Origin: Arthrobacter jinronghuae | GTDB taxonomy: Bacteria; Actinomycetota; Actinomycetes; Actinomycetales; Micrococcaceae | Length of the DNA: 64,000 bases | Reading direction: 5' to 3' | NCBI RefSeq assembly: GCF_025244825.1 | Contig: NZ_CP104263.1 | Span: 558,001-622,000 of the forward strand | Notes under the pieces: generated by a model | The model's input: the letters and a program-made list of their open reading frames with translations, nothing else | Database searches by the model: none | Told to the model about the DNA's origin: nothing | Program-made: the position numbers and the translations under genes | In this document: in pieces, positions 9,464-19,037 of the stretch | Numbering within the stretch: the first letter of the stretch is position 1 | How the letters are laid out: each line of letters begins with the position of its first letter

Positions 9464-11888
9464 GTGCCGGGCTACCCTCCACTATTTCCACGTCCATAAT
9501 CCGATGTACTGACACTGTGCGTTCGACGTCGCTGCGCGGGTCATAGACCCGGACCCTGCCGTCGCTCACTGACAGGGGAACGAAAATCTCCTGCCGCTGA
9601 TTCCCCTGGGCATCCACCACGCCCATGCGCACCGAACTCCTGGTACGGATGGCCTTGCGCAGGGTTTCCAGGCTGACCAGGGACTGGCTCTCGCCCGCGT
9701 GCGGGACGGGCCCTCCGCCGCGCAGCGCGGCAAGCTGCCGGTCCAGGTCCTCGTCCGTAAGTTCCCACGGGTTCAACCGGGCCCGAGAGGAGGACGGTGC
9801 CGGCACCGGGACCATCCGGTGGGAGCCAACCGGTTTGCGCGCCGGGCCTTCCAGTGCCGGCGGATAGCCGAGCTCCCGGAGGGAAAAGGTGAGTTCCTTG
9901 GCGGGCACGTTGGCTGCGACCACCGTCGGGGCCAACCGCACCAGGCCGAGTGAAGCGGTCCGAGGGTCCGCCAGCAGGGCGTTCAACCCGGCCTCGTCAT
10001 CACTGCGCAGATACGATCCGGCCGCACCCACCCGCAGCCGGCCGTACCGGGCTGCGGTGTCCTCCACCAGGTAGCGCAGCGGCTGGGGGACCTCCGTTGC
10101 AGAATGCTGGTGCAGGAAGGCGAGGATGCCGTCGGCGTCGTGCCCTTCATCCAGTGCCCGCCGGATGGACTCGGCCGAGAACCGGTAGATCGTTGCCGGT
10201 CCCTGGCCTTCCGCCGTGGAAATCAGGGCCAGTTCCCGGGCGACGTCGGGCTCCAGGTACCCGGGCGCCACCGCCGTGAGGTCAGCCTGCAGGAGGAAGG
10301 AATTCAAGGGCGCAGGCAGCGCGTCACGCAGCACGGAAGTGGCACGGGAATAGTCGCTGCCGGCAACGGCCGAGCCGAGCACCGTCAACGCCCCTGAACC
10401 GAGCAGCCCCAGCTGGGCGGCCTCCTTCAGGATGCCCGGCACCAGCCGGGCAAAACGCCGCTGCAGCCGCGGCTGGTGCCAGGTCAGGGCACTGATGAGG
10501 TCCTCGGTTTCGAAGGCACCGACAGTCTCGTTTTCGCCGGCGCCCTCGACGTCGGAGAGCAGGGCAAGCATTTCCAGGGCCCGACGGCGGACCACTGGGG
10601 CGTCCGGACGGGAAACTTCGGCGGCCAGCGCGTTCACTGCTCCGCCTGCCGGCAGGGGGGCGCCCACCAGGGACGGTGCGCGGTCCGCGTCCAGCCAGGC
10701 TTCCACCAATCGGCGCCACTGATCTTCACGGGTCTGGGTAAGCCAGGTTCCCTCGGTGGCGCCCCAGCGTGAGGTTGCAGCATCCAAGGTGATCAGCCCG
10801 GCCAGGGCAGCCAGCTCCAGCAGCCAGGACGTAGCGGCACCGTCCAGCCGCAGCGACTCGGAGAGGCGGCGTACTTCGCGCACGCCGACGCCCCCGGAAC
10901 GCAGCGTCCCGATCGGATTTTCAGCTGCAAGCGCCAGCAGTTCGGTAACCAGCCGCAGGGTTTCGGCCACCGCTCCAAACGCGGCGTTGTCCCGGAGGTT
11001 GCGGGCGACGTTGCGCGGAACCGGCCGGGGTGCTTCCAACTGGAAGTCAGAGACGATTACGTGGCCGCGGGAGGCCTGGCCCACCGGCCGCGGAAGTTCC
11101 ACGTGAAGCGCATCCAGGGGGACCAGGAGGCCGCGGGCCACGAGCCACTCCACCGGGGTAGGGGAGGGGTTGTCCAGGACGGCGCGTCCCAGGGCGGCCT
11201 TCTTGGGGATGGTGCCCACCGGCGAATACTTGAACCGGCGAAGCAACTCTGTTGTCTGCGGCGGAGCGCCCTCCATAAGCGTCGCCCAGCCTGCAGGATC
11301 AGAGACCAGATGATGCAGGGAATGGGCGGCGGTGGCAGGGGTGTCGGCCTTCTCTATGGGCAGTCCGCTGCTGCGCAGCCCCTCGACAATGCCCACCAGG
11401 CGTTGCCCGAACTCCGGATGCTGGGCCGCCAGGGTGGAGTACGGCCTGCCCAGCCCGGCGGGGTAGGCTCCCAGCGCCTCGCCAAGGACCGAGACGGGCA
11501 GATAGAACCGGCGCGACGCGTCAGCCTTCGGTGCTCCGGGGTGCGGCTTGGCCCGCCGAAGCAGGGCCAGGGAATGCAGATGGCCCAGGATCGCATCGAG
11601 GGATTTGATGGTTGAGCCCGAGATTGCCGTTTTCAGCCATGAAGCGGTGGTGCTGAGCTGGGAATCTTCGTTGGTGGTCAGGTCCACCGCTTCCAGGACC
11701 TGCAGCTGCGGTGCCGTCAGTTTCTCGAGGATCCGCTGGACGCTGACACGTGTGGAAGCGCGTGCAGCCAGGGCCTGGAAATCCGGGACGGCAGGGAGCG
11801 CCAGATCGGGCCGGGCCGTGAGCAATTCACGCAGTTGGTCATCACTGCGTGCGGCTAAATCTTCGGCCAGAGCTCGAATCGCGGACAT
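9456..11888 (-). CDS. Helicase-associated (XPB partner) domain protein with WYL-like C-terminus
   Basis: 810 residues, cytoplasmic, in the family annotated as helicase-associated / XPB-Ssl2 N-terminal domain protein. The N-terminus MSAIRALAEDLAARSDDQLR is typical; the middle is a run of winged-helix-like helical segments. The last 75 residues (TLRKAIRTRSSVRMGVVD through VYDPRSDVERTVSVHRI) resemble a WYL-type ligand/nucleic-acid sensing fold; this is my reading. I chose ATG 11888; a GTG nine bases upstream with AGG five bases before it is a real alternative. It overlaps the XPB gene by 8 bases. Its function is inferred only from this coupling: an accessory subunit of the helicase. Confidence 0.85.
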   Translation of the reverse strand: MSAIRALAEDLAARSDDQLRELLTARPDLALPAVPDFQALAARASTRVSVQRILEKLTAPQLQVLEAVDLTTNEDSQLSTTASWLKTAISGSTIKSLDAILGHLHSLALLRRAKPHPGAPKADASRRFYLPVSVLGEALGAYPAGLGRPYSTLAAQHPEFGQRLVGIVEGLRSSGLPIEKADTPATAAHSLHHLVSDPAGWATLMEGAPPQTTELLRRFKYSPVGTIPKKAALGRAVLDNPSPTPVEWLVARGLLVPLDALHVELPRPVGQASRGHVIVSDFQLEAPRPVPRNVARNLRDNAAFGAVAETLRLVTELLALAAENPIGTLRSGGVGVREVRRLSESLRLDGAATSWLLELAALAGLITLDAATSRWGATEGTWLTQTREDQWRRLVEAWLDADRAPSLVGAPLPAGGAVNALAAEVSRPDAPVVRRRALEMLALLSDVEGAGENETVGAFETEDLISALTWHQPRLQRRFARLVPGILKEAAQLGLLGSGALTVLGSAVAGSDYSRATSVLRDALPAPLNSFLLQADLTAVAPGYLEPDVARELALISTAEGQGPATIYRFSAESIRRALDEGHDADGILAFLHQHSATEVPQPLRYLVEDTAARYGRLRVGAAGSYLRSDDEAGLNALLADPRTASLGLVRLAPTVVAANVPAKELTFSLRELGYPPALEGPARKPVGSHRMVPVPAPSSSRARLNPWELTDEDLDRQLAALRGGGPVPHAGESQSLVSLETLRKAIRTRSSVRMGVVDAQGNQRQEIFVPLSVSDGRVRVYDPRSDVERTVSVHRIMDVEIVEGSPAHG

Positions 11889-11927
11889 CAAAACCACGTT
11901 ACCTGAGTGGGGAGAAAAACGGACCGA

Positions 11928-12239
11928 TCAGCCCCGGCGCCGGCGCCTGATTCCGTCGATCACCAGGCCCGCCATAAGCAGGAACGCGAGGGGGAGCGCG
12001 TAGAGGGAAGCCGCCACCAGCCAAGGCGCCACTGCCTCGCCCCCGAGGGAAAGGATCAGTACCGCAGCGAGCGTGCCCAGTCCGAACAGGGCCAGCACGG
12101 CCGCAAGTAGGGTGGCAAACCAGCGGAGCGGTGATTTGCGGGGAGGAACTCGGGGATCCGGCGGGGTGTGGGGTGCCGACATCTGCTTCTCTGCGCTTGC
12201 CGCGGGGACCCGGACCTTCTCCGGTGGGGTGTTGCTCAT
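11928..12239 (-). CDS. Small membrane protein, two TM helices
   Basis: 103 residues from ATG 12239 (MSNTPPEKVRV). A proline-rich cytoplasmic N-terminus is followed by two hydrophobic segments (about residues 40-62 and 70-93) and a basic tail IDGIRRRRRG. I do not recognise a family. No clear ribosome site precedes this ATG; an internal ATG at 12182 (MSAPHTPP) has a better purine stretch before it. The stop lies 40 bases before the start of the helicase-associated gene, on the same strand, so it could be the first gene of that operon. Confidence 0.6.
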   Translation of the reverse strand: MSNTPPEKVRVPAASAEKQMSAPHTPPDPRVPPRKSPLRWFATLLAAVLALFGLGTLAAVLILSLGGEAVAPWLVAASLYALPLAFLLMAGLVIDGIRRRRRG

Positions 12240-12450
12240 GTTAATTAACGCTAACAGCGGAAAACCGCGGGACAAAGGGGAGGCCTTGGTGCCCCATTCC
12301 CTTGTCGGGATATTCTAAAGGGAACAGACTTCCCCGTAGTATCTCCAAAGGTACTCCGGCGCCGCTTCGGGCCTGGCGGGCCAATGCGGGTCACGTCCAT
12401 TCCTGCGGCAGGTGTCCTGCTGCAATTAAACTAAGAACGAGGTAACCGAA

Positions 12451-12834
12451 GTGCCCATCGGCAAGGTCAAATGGTTCGACACTGGTAAGGGTTTTGGGTT
12501 TCTGGCCACGGACGATGGGCAGGAAGTCTTCCTGCACGCTTCGGCCCTGCCTGCGGGAGTCAGCGAGGTCAAGCCCGGCACCCGCATGGAATTCGGTGTG
12601 GCGGACGGCCGCCGCGGACCGCAGGCCCTTTCCGCCCGCATTCTGGAGGCCCCGCCGTCGGTAGCCAAGGCCACCCGCAAGGATGCCGAAGACATGGCCG
12701 CGATCACCGAGGACCTCATCAAGCTGCTGGACGGTATTTCCAACGGACTGCGGCGCGGCCGCTACCCGGATAAGAAGCACGCATCCAAGGTAGCTGCCGT
12801 CCTGCGGGCCGTTGCCGATGATCTGGATATATAA
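12451..12834 (+). CDS. Cold-shock-domain protein with C-terminal extension
   Basis: 127 residues: a cold-shock domain (1-66) with GKGFGFLAT (RNP1) and VFLHASAL (RNP2), followed by about 60 residues rich in charged helix (TRKDAEDMAAITEDLIKLLDGISNG, then KHASKVAAVLRAVADDLDI). Ordinary CspA proteins end after the first domain. Extended forms next to DUF3027 are an actinobacterial pattern that I recall. The start is GTG 12451 with GAGG upstream. The 200 bases before it hold the promoter and leader. The 15-base gap to the DUF3027 gene indicates an operon. Confidence 0.88.
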   Translation: MPIGKVKWFDTGKGFGFLATDDGQEVFLHASALPAGVSEVKPGTRMEFGVADGRRGPQALSARILEAPPSVAKATRKDAEDMAAITEDLIKLLDGISNGLRRGRYPDKKHASKVAAVLRAVADDLDI

Positions 12835-12849
12835 GGTACGTGCGCTGAA

Positions 12850-13437
12850 GTGACTATGAGACCGGTAACTCCCTCTTCCGACCCGTCCCCTGAACGTGAT
12901 GCCGACGCTGCGGCGGATGCTGCTGCTCCGGCGGTGCGCAAGCGCGCCCCGCGCCGGCCGGGGAAGCCCGACGCCGTGCTCGCGGCTGCCGTGGCCGAAG
13001 CCCGCGCCGGACTGCTGGACGTGGTGTCCGAAGGCGAAGTAGGCAATTACCTGGGTGCAGCGGCCGACGCCGAACGGGTGGTGACGCACCGGTTCTCTTC
13101 CCTCCGTCCCGGCTACCGCGGGTGGTACTGGTACGCCACAGTTGCCCGTATGCCCCGGAGCAAGAAGGTGACAGTCAGCGAGGTGGGGCTGCTCCCCTCG
13201 GACGAAGCGTTGCTGGCTCCCGAGTGGGTGCCCTGGTCCGACCGGCTGCGTCCGGAAGATATTGCGGCAGAACAGGAACAGCAGGAACAGGAACAGCGGG
13301 CGCAGGAACAGGCCGACCAGGAACAGGCCGATAAGGAACTGGCTGGCCAGGACAACGACGGGCAGCAGGACGAGGCAGGCGAGGACCAGACCGGCGAACA
13401 GCACGCCGATGAGACAGGTGCGCAGGAGGACGAATAA
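12850..13437 (+). CDS. DUF3027 family protein
   Basis: 195 residues, conserved actinobacterial protein of unknown function. The core is YLGAAADAERVVTHRFSS, PGYRGWYWYATVARMPRSK and SEVGLLPSDEALLAPEWVPW, rich in aromatics. The C-terminal 55 residues are low-complexity Gln/Glu/Asp/Ala (repeats of EQ and QADQEQ), unlikely to fold. The start is GTG 12850 (MTMRPVTPSS), with an ATG two codons later. It follows the extended cold-shock gene by 15 bases, so a role around RNA or stress response is possible but not shown. Confidence 0.85.
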   Translation: MTMRPVTPSSDPSPERDADAAADAAAPAVRKRAPRRPGKPDAVLAAAVAEARAGLLDVVSEGEVGNYLGAAADAERVVTHRFSSLRPGYRGWYWYATVARMPRSKKVTVSEVGLLPSDEALLAPEWVPWSDRLRPEDIAAEQEQQEQEQRAQEQADQEQADKELAGQDNDGQQDEAGEDQTGEQHADETGAQEDE

Positions 13438-13491
13438 TCCCGTGACGGTTGCGGCAACAGAGTTCACTATCCCCAAGGGGGCGTTGGACTG

Positions 13492-14772
13492 ATGTTCCGT
13501 TCCCTTCGCATCTTCAACTACCGCATCTGGTTTATCGGTGCCCTGGTGTCGAACATCGGCACCTGGATGCAGCGTACGGCGCAGGACTGGCTTGTCTATG
13601 ACATCCTGACCGACCAGGACGCGGCAGCCATGGGAATAGTCATGGCGCTGCAGCTGGGCCCGCAGCTGCTCCTGGCCCCGTGGTCAGGCCTGATCGCCGA
13701 CACGTACAACCGCCGCAAGGTCCTCCTGCTCACGCAGGTCAGCATGGGCGCCCTGGGGCTGGCGCTGGGGTTCCTGGTGCTCTCCGGGCATGCCGAGCTG
13801 TGGCATGTCTACGCTTTCGCGCTGGCTCTCGGCGTGGTGTCCGCCGTGGACGGGCCGGCGCGCCAGGCATTCGTCTCCGAGGTGGTGTCCGAGCGGGACC
13901 TGCCCAACGCCGTCGCCCTTAACAGCGCTTCCTTCAACGGGGCACGGATGATCGGCCCCGCCGTCGCCGGCCTCCTGACCGTGGCCGTGGGCCCGGGCCT
14001 GGTCTTCGTACTCAACGCCGTGACGTTCGGCGCCATGGTCATTGCGCTGCTGAAAATGCGTGCCGGCGAGCTGCGCGTGTTGCCGAAGGCGCCCCCGGGG
14101 AAGGGCCGCATCCGGGCCGGACTTGCCTACGTGCGGCACCGGCCGGACCTGATCATGGTGATGCTCGCGATCTTCATCGTGGGGACCTTCGGCATGAACT
14201 TCGCTATTTACATAGCAGCCATGGCACGTACCGAGTTCGGCCGGGACGCCGGCATTTTCGGCGTCCTGAATTCGGTGATGGCCATTGGATCCGTTGCCGG
14301 CGCGTTGCTGTCCGCCCGGCGGGACCGGCCCCGCCTGCGCTTTGTCTTCGGTGCAGCCGGAGCCTTCGGCCTGGCCTGCATCCTGTCCGCCGCGGCACCC
14401 AGCCTGATCCTGTTCGCCGTCTCGCTGATCCCCGTCGGCCTGTTTGCCCTGACCCTGATGACCAGCGCCAACGCATATGTCCAGACCACCACGGCCCAGA
14501 TCATGCGCGGGCGGGTGATGGCCCTGTACTTCGCCATCTTTATGGGCGGCACGCCGCTGGGCGCCCCGGTGGTGGGGTGGGTCTCGAACTCCTTTGGCCC
14601 CCGCTGGAGCCTCGGTGTTGCCGCCGCTTCAGGTCTGCTGGCCGCTGCGATTGGTTTCGTCTGGGCCTGGCGCACCTACGGCATGCGTTTCCACTATGAC
14701 CGGAGCCTGCCGCGCAGGCTGAGCATGACCACGGATATTCCGGATAAGCAGCAGGACCCGGACAACGCCTAG
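13492..14772 (+). CDS. MFS transporter, enterobactin-exporter-like (EntS/MFS_3 type)
   Basis: 426 residues with about 12 transmembrane helices. MFRSLRIFNYRIWFIGALVSNIGTWMQ is the usual start of MFS_3-type exporters, and motif A appears as LIADTYNRRKVLLL after helix 2. DGPARQAFVSEVV and NSASFNGARMIGPAVAGL are strongly conserved in that group. The substrate is not predictable; members export siderophores or drugs. It follows DUF3027 by 54 bases. The 3' end lies inside the terminator hairpin described below and faces serC. Confidence 0.88.
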   Translation: MFRSLRIFNYRIWFIGALVSNIGTWMQRTAQDWLVYDILTDQDAAAMGIVMALQLGPQLLLAPWSGLIADTYNRRKVLLLTQVSMGALGLALGFLVLSGHAELWHVYAFALALGVVSAVDGPARQAFVSEVVSERDLPNAVALNSASFNGARMIGPAVAGLLTVAVGPGLVFVLNAVTFGAMVIALLKMRAGELRVLPKAPPGKGRIRAGLAYVRHRPDLIMVMLAIFIVGTFGMNFAIYIAAMARTEFGRDAGIFGVLNSVMAIGSVAGALLSARRDRPRLRFVFGAAGAFGLACILSAAAPSLILFAVSLIPVGLFALTLMTSANAYVQTTTAQIMRGRVMALYFAIFMGGTPLGAPVVGWVSNSFGPRWSLGVAAASGLLAAAIGFVWAWRTYGMRFHYDRSLPRRLSMTTDIPDKQQDPDNA

Positions 14773-14789
14773 CGTCCGGGTCCTGCTGC
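14748..14789. terminator. Bidirectional terminator hairpin overlapping the MFS stop codon
   Basis: GCAGCAGGACCCGGAC (14748-14763) is the exact reverse complement of 14774-14789, a 16-bp stem whose 10-base loop contains the MFS stop codon TAG (14770-14772). The left arm encodes the last residues of the transporter. The hairpin lies between two convergent genes and can stop both transcripts; no long T-run is present on either side. Confidence 0.7.
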
Positions 14790-14811
14790 GGCCCCTGCTG
14801 CGGGGCATGGG

Positions 14812-16059
<1,248 letters not shown>

Positions 16060-16155
16060 TTATCGGGCGGTCCGGCGGATAGGCTAACGTGTTGGCGTAC
16101 ACCCCCGGGCAGCGGTGCGTTGCCCTTCTTCCTCCCTTACTAGGAGCGGCCCGTC

Positions 16156-16854
16156 ATGACGGATCTCATTGACACCACTGAGATGTATCTCAGGACCATC
16201 CTGGAACTGGAAGAAGAGAACATTGTTGCCCTCCGTGCACGCATTGCCGAACGGCTGCGGCACTCCGGCCCCACGGTTTCCCAGACCATTGGACGGATGG
16301 AACGTGACGGGCTCGTAGTTGTTGCCGGAACGCGCCGGCTGGAGCTGACGGAACTGGGCCGGCGCCGGGCCACCGAAGTAATGCGCAAGCACCGTTTGGC
16401 CGAACGGCTCCTTGCCGACGTCATCGGACTTGACTGGGCGTACGTGCACGATGAAGCCTGCCGCTGGGAACACGTGATGAGTGAGCGCGTGGAACGGCGG
16501 CTGTATGAGCTGTTGGGCCGCCCCACGGAATCGCCCTACGGCAATCCCATTCCCGGCCTCGAGGGAATCGGCGGGGTGGCGGCGGAAGTGTTCATCACCG
16601 GCGTCGTCGACCTGGTGTCCACTGTCGCTACGGCCGAGCCGGGGACCAAGCTTCGGCTGGTCCGGCTGGCGGAACCCATCCAGGTGGAACCCGAACTGCT
16701 TTCCCAACTGGACGAAGCGGGGCTGCGGCCCGGAGCCCAGATCACCGCAGAGGTTGTAGGCGGCTATATTTCCGTTCGCGTTCCGGGCATCGAGGGTGCC
16801 TTGGAACTGCCTACGGAAGTGGCCTCCCACGTCTTTGTTTCTCCTATTGGGTAA
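16156..16854 (+). CDS. ideR: Iron-dependent repressor IdeR/DtxR
   Basis: 232 residues. The N-terminal helix-turn-helix (LRARIAERLRHSGPTVSQTI) and dimerisation domain are very close to mycobacterial IdeR as I recall it: DTTEMYLRTI, MRKHRLAERLLADVIGLDW, EACRWEHVMSE, GNPIPGLE. Metal ligands are in place (Met10; Cys, Glu and His in ACRWEHVM). A C-terminal SH3-like domain follows (about 150-232). With Fe(II) it binds iron boxes and represses siderophore and iron-uptake genes. The siderophore-interacting gene at the left edge is a possible target but shows no clear iron box. GAGCGG-type spacing to ATG 16156 is acceptable. Confidence 0.93.
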   Translation: MTDLIDTTEMYLRTILELEEENIVALRARIAERLRHSGPTVSQTIGRMERDGLVVVAGTRRLELTELGRRRATEVMRKHRLAERLLADVIGLDWAYVHDEACRWEHVMSERVERRLYELLGRPTESPYGNPIPGLEGIGGVAAEVFITGVVDLVSTVATAEPGTKLRLVRLAEPIQVEPELLSQLDEAGLRPGAQITAEVVGGYISVRVPGIEGALELPTEVASHVFVSPIG

Positions 16855-16889
16855 CGGAATGGTCACTTTTGTGACATTTACCCTATAGT
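16851..16889 (+). promoter_or_regulatory. Promoter of the M23 riboswitch transcript with GTNAC repeats
   Basis: GTAAC (16851-16855) and GTCAC (16862-16866) form a direct repeat of GTNAC-N6-GTNAC, 11 bases apart, the layout reported for OmpR-type MtrA. GTCAC-TTTT-GTGAC at 16862-16875 is also an inverted repeat. A good -10 element TATAGT lies at 16884-16889. The first repeat overlaps the ideR stop codon. Regulation by MtrA is inference from this pattern and from the known link of MtrA to wall hydrolase genes. Confidence 0.45.
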
Positions 16890-16925
16890 GAGTTCCGACG
16901 CTGAAACACCATCGTTATCCGGTCC

Positions 16926-17127
16926 GTCCGCCGAGCCCTGCCAGCGGACCGGAGCACCAAACTCGTCCAGGCAGGGGCGGAGGACCCACTTTCCGGCAGC
17001 AATGCTGCCTTGGGGTGAAGCCTTTCGGGGGCCGGCGGCATTTCCTGCATAGTTGCAGGCGATGCCCCGCCTTTTCCGGAAAGGCCGAGTTTTCTCTACT
17101 CGAATCCGACAGCTAACTTCGCAGGCG
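16926..17127 (+). ncRNA. c-di-AMP riboswitch (ydaO-yuaA type) before the M23 gene
   Basis: The block carries the hallmarks of the ydaO-yuaA class: paired CCCTGCC / GGCAGGG followed by GGAGGACCCACTTT, then TTGGGGTGAAGCC, and at the 3' end CGAATCCGACAGCTAAC and GCAGGCG. The closing helix pairs CGCC near the 5' end with GGCG at the 3' end. The class senses c-di-AMP and normally turns genes off. It ends 20 bases before the TTG start, so control of translation or of a short terminator is possible. About 45 extra bases between the core blocks form a peripheral hairpin. Confidence 0.88.
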
Positions 17128-17146
17128 ATCCATGAGAGGGAATAAC

Positions 17147-17911
17147 TTGTCGAAGCATGCTGCTTCGGGCCGACGCCGCGCGTCAGCTCCTATTGCACCT
17201 GCGCGCCCGCGCAACGCCTCACCGTCAGGCCGTCGGCGCGCCGAAACCAAGTCCGTGTCCGTGGGCTGTGCCGCCCAGAAAGTGGCCATTACCGCTGCCA
17301 CGTCGGGCCTGATCCTCACGGCCGCCATGCCCACGCATGCGGCGGCGGACGACCCGGTCCAGCTCGAGCCGACGGCGATCGACGCGCCCGTCTCGGCGGA
17401 CCCGAACGCTGATATCGGATTCGCCCGGGCCGGGCTGAGCAGCAAATATGACCCGGACGCCAAGCTGGCCTCCATCACCGTTGCCGCCGGCTCGCATGCA
17501 GTCCCTGCCGCGGCGAAGGGCACACTGTCCGCGCCCCTGGACTCTTCTTTGGTGCAGACCTCCGGGTTTGGCCACCGGGTCAGCCCCATTACCGGGGAGC
17601 ACGGCGAGATGCATAACGGGCAGGACTTCGCCGCCGTCTGCGGTACCGCGGTCAACGCTGCGGCATCCGGCACCGTGGTCTTCGCCGGCTGGCATCCCTA
17701 CGGCGGCGGCAACCGCGTGGTGATTGATCACGGCAACGGAGTACAGACGACGTACAACCACCTTTCCAACATTGCCGTCACCATGGGCACCGAAGTCGAC
17801 CGCGGATTCCTGGTCGGCGCAAGCGGTACAACCGGTTCCTCAACCGGCTGCCACCTGCATTTCGAGGTCATGGTTAACGGCGAAGTAGTGGACCCGCTGA
17901 ATTGGTTGTAA
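17147..17911 (+). CDS. Secreted M23 family peptidoglycan endopeptidase
   Basis: 254 residues from TTG 17147. A signal peptide with a long basic n-region and hydrophobic core (about 42-62, VAITAATSGLILTAA, cleavage near THAAA) is followed by a spacer and a C-terminal lysostaphin-type M23 domain (about 126-254). Zinc ligands are His156 and Asp160 (HNGQDF) and His238 in CHLHFEV, with His205 and His236 catalytic. It should cut peptide cross-links outside the membrane. An ATG at 17132 is in frame, but GAGAGGG covers it and sits six bases before the TTG. The TTG also aligns with the GTG start of the next gene (SKHAASGRRRA against SSHAHGRRRA). A c-di-AMP riboswitch controls it. Confidence 0.9.
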   Translation: MSKHAASGRRRASAPIAPARPRNASPSGRRRAETKSVSVGCAAQKVAITAATSGLILTAAMPTHAAADDPVQLEPTAIDAPVSADPNADIGFARAGLSSKYDPDAKLASITVAAGSHAVPAAAKGTLSAPLDSSLVQTSGFGHRVSPITGEHGEMHNGQDFAAVCGTAVNAAASGTVVFAGWHPYGGGNRVVIDHGNGVQTTYNHLSNIAVTMGTEVDRGFLVGASGTTGSSTGCHLHFEVMVNGEVVDPLNWL

Positions 17912-17952
17912 GCGCGTAAATCAATTGGTTGTAACCAGTTGAATATCATTTC

Positions 17953-17992
17953 GTGATCGGAACGTGACATACCTCAAATGTTGCTGTACGCT
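17953..17992 (+). promoter_or_regulatory. Promoter of the second riboswitch transcript
   Basis: GTGAT (17953-17957) and GTGAC (17964-17968) are 11 bases apart, echoing the GTNAC repeats before the M23 gene. GTGACA (17964-17969) is a near-consensus -35, and TACGCT (17987-17992) is a plausible -10 with 17-base spacing. The repeat would then overlap the -35. Confidence 0.45.
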
Positions 17993-18036
17993 CATCCTCG
18001 TGCCCGATTCGCCAAAGGTGGGGCACCTTCGAACAG

Positions 18037-18203
18037 ATCGCCTAGCTCTGCCACTGTTTGAAGTCCGTTCGCAGAATCGCATGGCAGAGGCGGGGGAACC
18101 AATTTCGGGTTTCGAAAGAAACCCTTGGGGTTAAGTTGCAAAAGGCCATTGGCCGGGCAACCGGGTGACTCCCATCCGAATCCGACAGCTCACCTCGTAG
18201 GCA
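18037..18203 (+). ncRNA. c-di-AMP riboswitch (ydaO-yuaA type) before the NlpC/P60 genes
   Basis: A textbook match: CGCCTAGCTCTGCC, GGCAGAGGCGGGGGAACC, CTTGGGGTTAAGTT, GGGTGACTCCCATCCGAATC, CGACAGCTCACCTCGTAGGC. GCCTA at the 5' end pairs with TAGGC at the 3' end. It ends 18 bases before the GTG start of the first NlpC/P60 gene, with GGGAGAGG between. It should lower expression when c-di-AMP is high. Together with the copy before the M23 gene it accounts for most of the non-coding 17912-18221 stretch. Confidence 0.93.
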
Positions 18204-18221
18204 ATTGGGAGAGGCAAACTT

Positions 18222-19019
18222 GTGTCATCACACGCTCATGGCCGCCGTCGCGCTGCCACCGTACAGACCAACCCGATTACTGCACTTTCCAAGGCAGTCA
18301 GCAGCAACGCCGGAACCGTAGGCCGCCAGGCCGCCGTCGTAGTTGCAGCATCCGGCCTCGTGCTGGCTGCCGGACTTCCTGCACAGGCTTCTTCCGTTAG
18401 CACGGACCGCCAGGCACTCGCAGCAACCCCCCTGAACATCGTGGCCGGCAGCGTTACCGCTCCCGCCAACGCACCGTTCGAGCTTCCCCTGGTTGCCCCC
18501 AGCTCCACCTCGGGCGCCGAATACCGCGCACAGGTTGCAGCCGAAGAGGCCGCAGCCCAGGCAGCCGAAGAGCTGGCAGCCTCGCAGGCCGCAGCAACCC
18601 AGGCAGCAGCCACCAAGAATGCCGCAGCCGCCCGCACCGCCCCGGCAGCCTCCGGCCCCGCCGTAGTGGCAGCTTCCTCCACCTCGGCAGCTGTCGAAGC
18701 TCCGGCTTCCGGCAACGTCGCGGCCGGCCTGGTTGCCTCCGCCTACGGCCAGATCGGTGTGGCGCAGGATTGCACCGCCATGGTCGAGAACGCACTGCGC
18801 TCCGTCGGCAAGTCCGTCGGCGACCTGGCCCCCGGCCAGTTCTTCCAGTTCGGTTCCGTAGTTTCCACTCCGGCTCCCGGCGACCTCGTGATCACCGGCG
18901 GCCACGTCGCGATCTACGTTGGCAACGGCCAGGTAGTCAGTGGTGGCCTCAACGGCATGAACACCGGCCTGCACGCACTCTCCGATCTGCCGGGCGCCAG
19001 CTTCGTCCGCGTCAGCTAA
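18222..19019 (+). CDS. Secreted NlpC/P60-like cysteine endopeptidase
   Basis: 265 residues from GTG 18222, with GGGAGAGG upstream. The long n-region and hydrophobic core (about 36-55, QAAVVVAASGLVLAAGLPA, cleavage near PAQAS) form a signal peptide. An Ala-rich coiled linker (about 100-150) follows. The C-terminal domain (about 165-265) has Cys184 in GVAQDCTAMVENAL and His228 in GGHVAIYVGNGQVVSGG, the catalytic pair of NlpC/P60 (C40). The usual DCSG is DCTA here. It should cleave stem peptides of peptidoglycan. It is first of two genes behind a c-di-AMP riboswitch, so wall turnover is tied to turgor/c-di-AMP signalling. Confidence 0.88.
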   Translation: MSSHAHGRRRAATVQTNPITALSKAVSSNAGTVGRQAAVVVAASGLVLAAGLPAQASSVSTDRQALAATPLNIVAGSVTAPANAPFELPLVAPSSTSGAEYRAQVAAEEAAAQAAEELAASQAAATQAAATKNAAAARTAPAASGPAVVAASSTSAAVEAPASGNVAAGLVASAYGQIGVAQDCTAMVENALRSVGKSVGDLAPGQFFQFGSVVSTPAPGDLVITGGHVAIYVGNGQVVSGGLNGMNTGLHALSDLPGASFVRVS

Positions 19020-19037
19020 GCCCGGTTTCGAGACAGC

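Noticed and set aside
17132..17134. ATG start for the M23 protein
   Set aside because: It lies in the ribosome site itself, and alignment with the neighbouring NlpC/P60 start favours TTG 17147.
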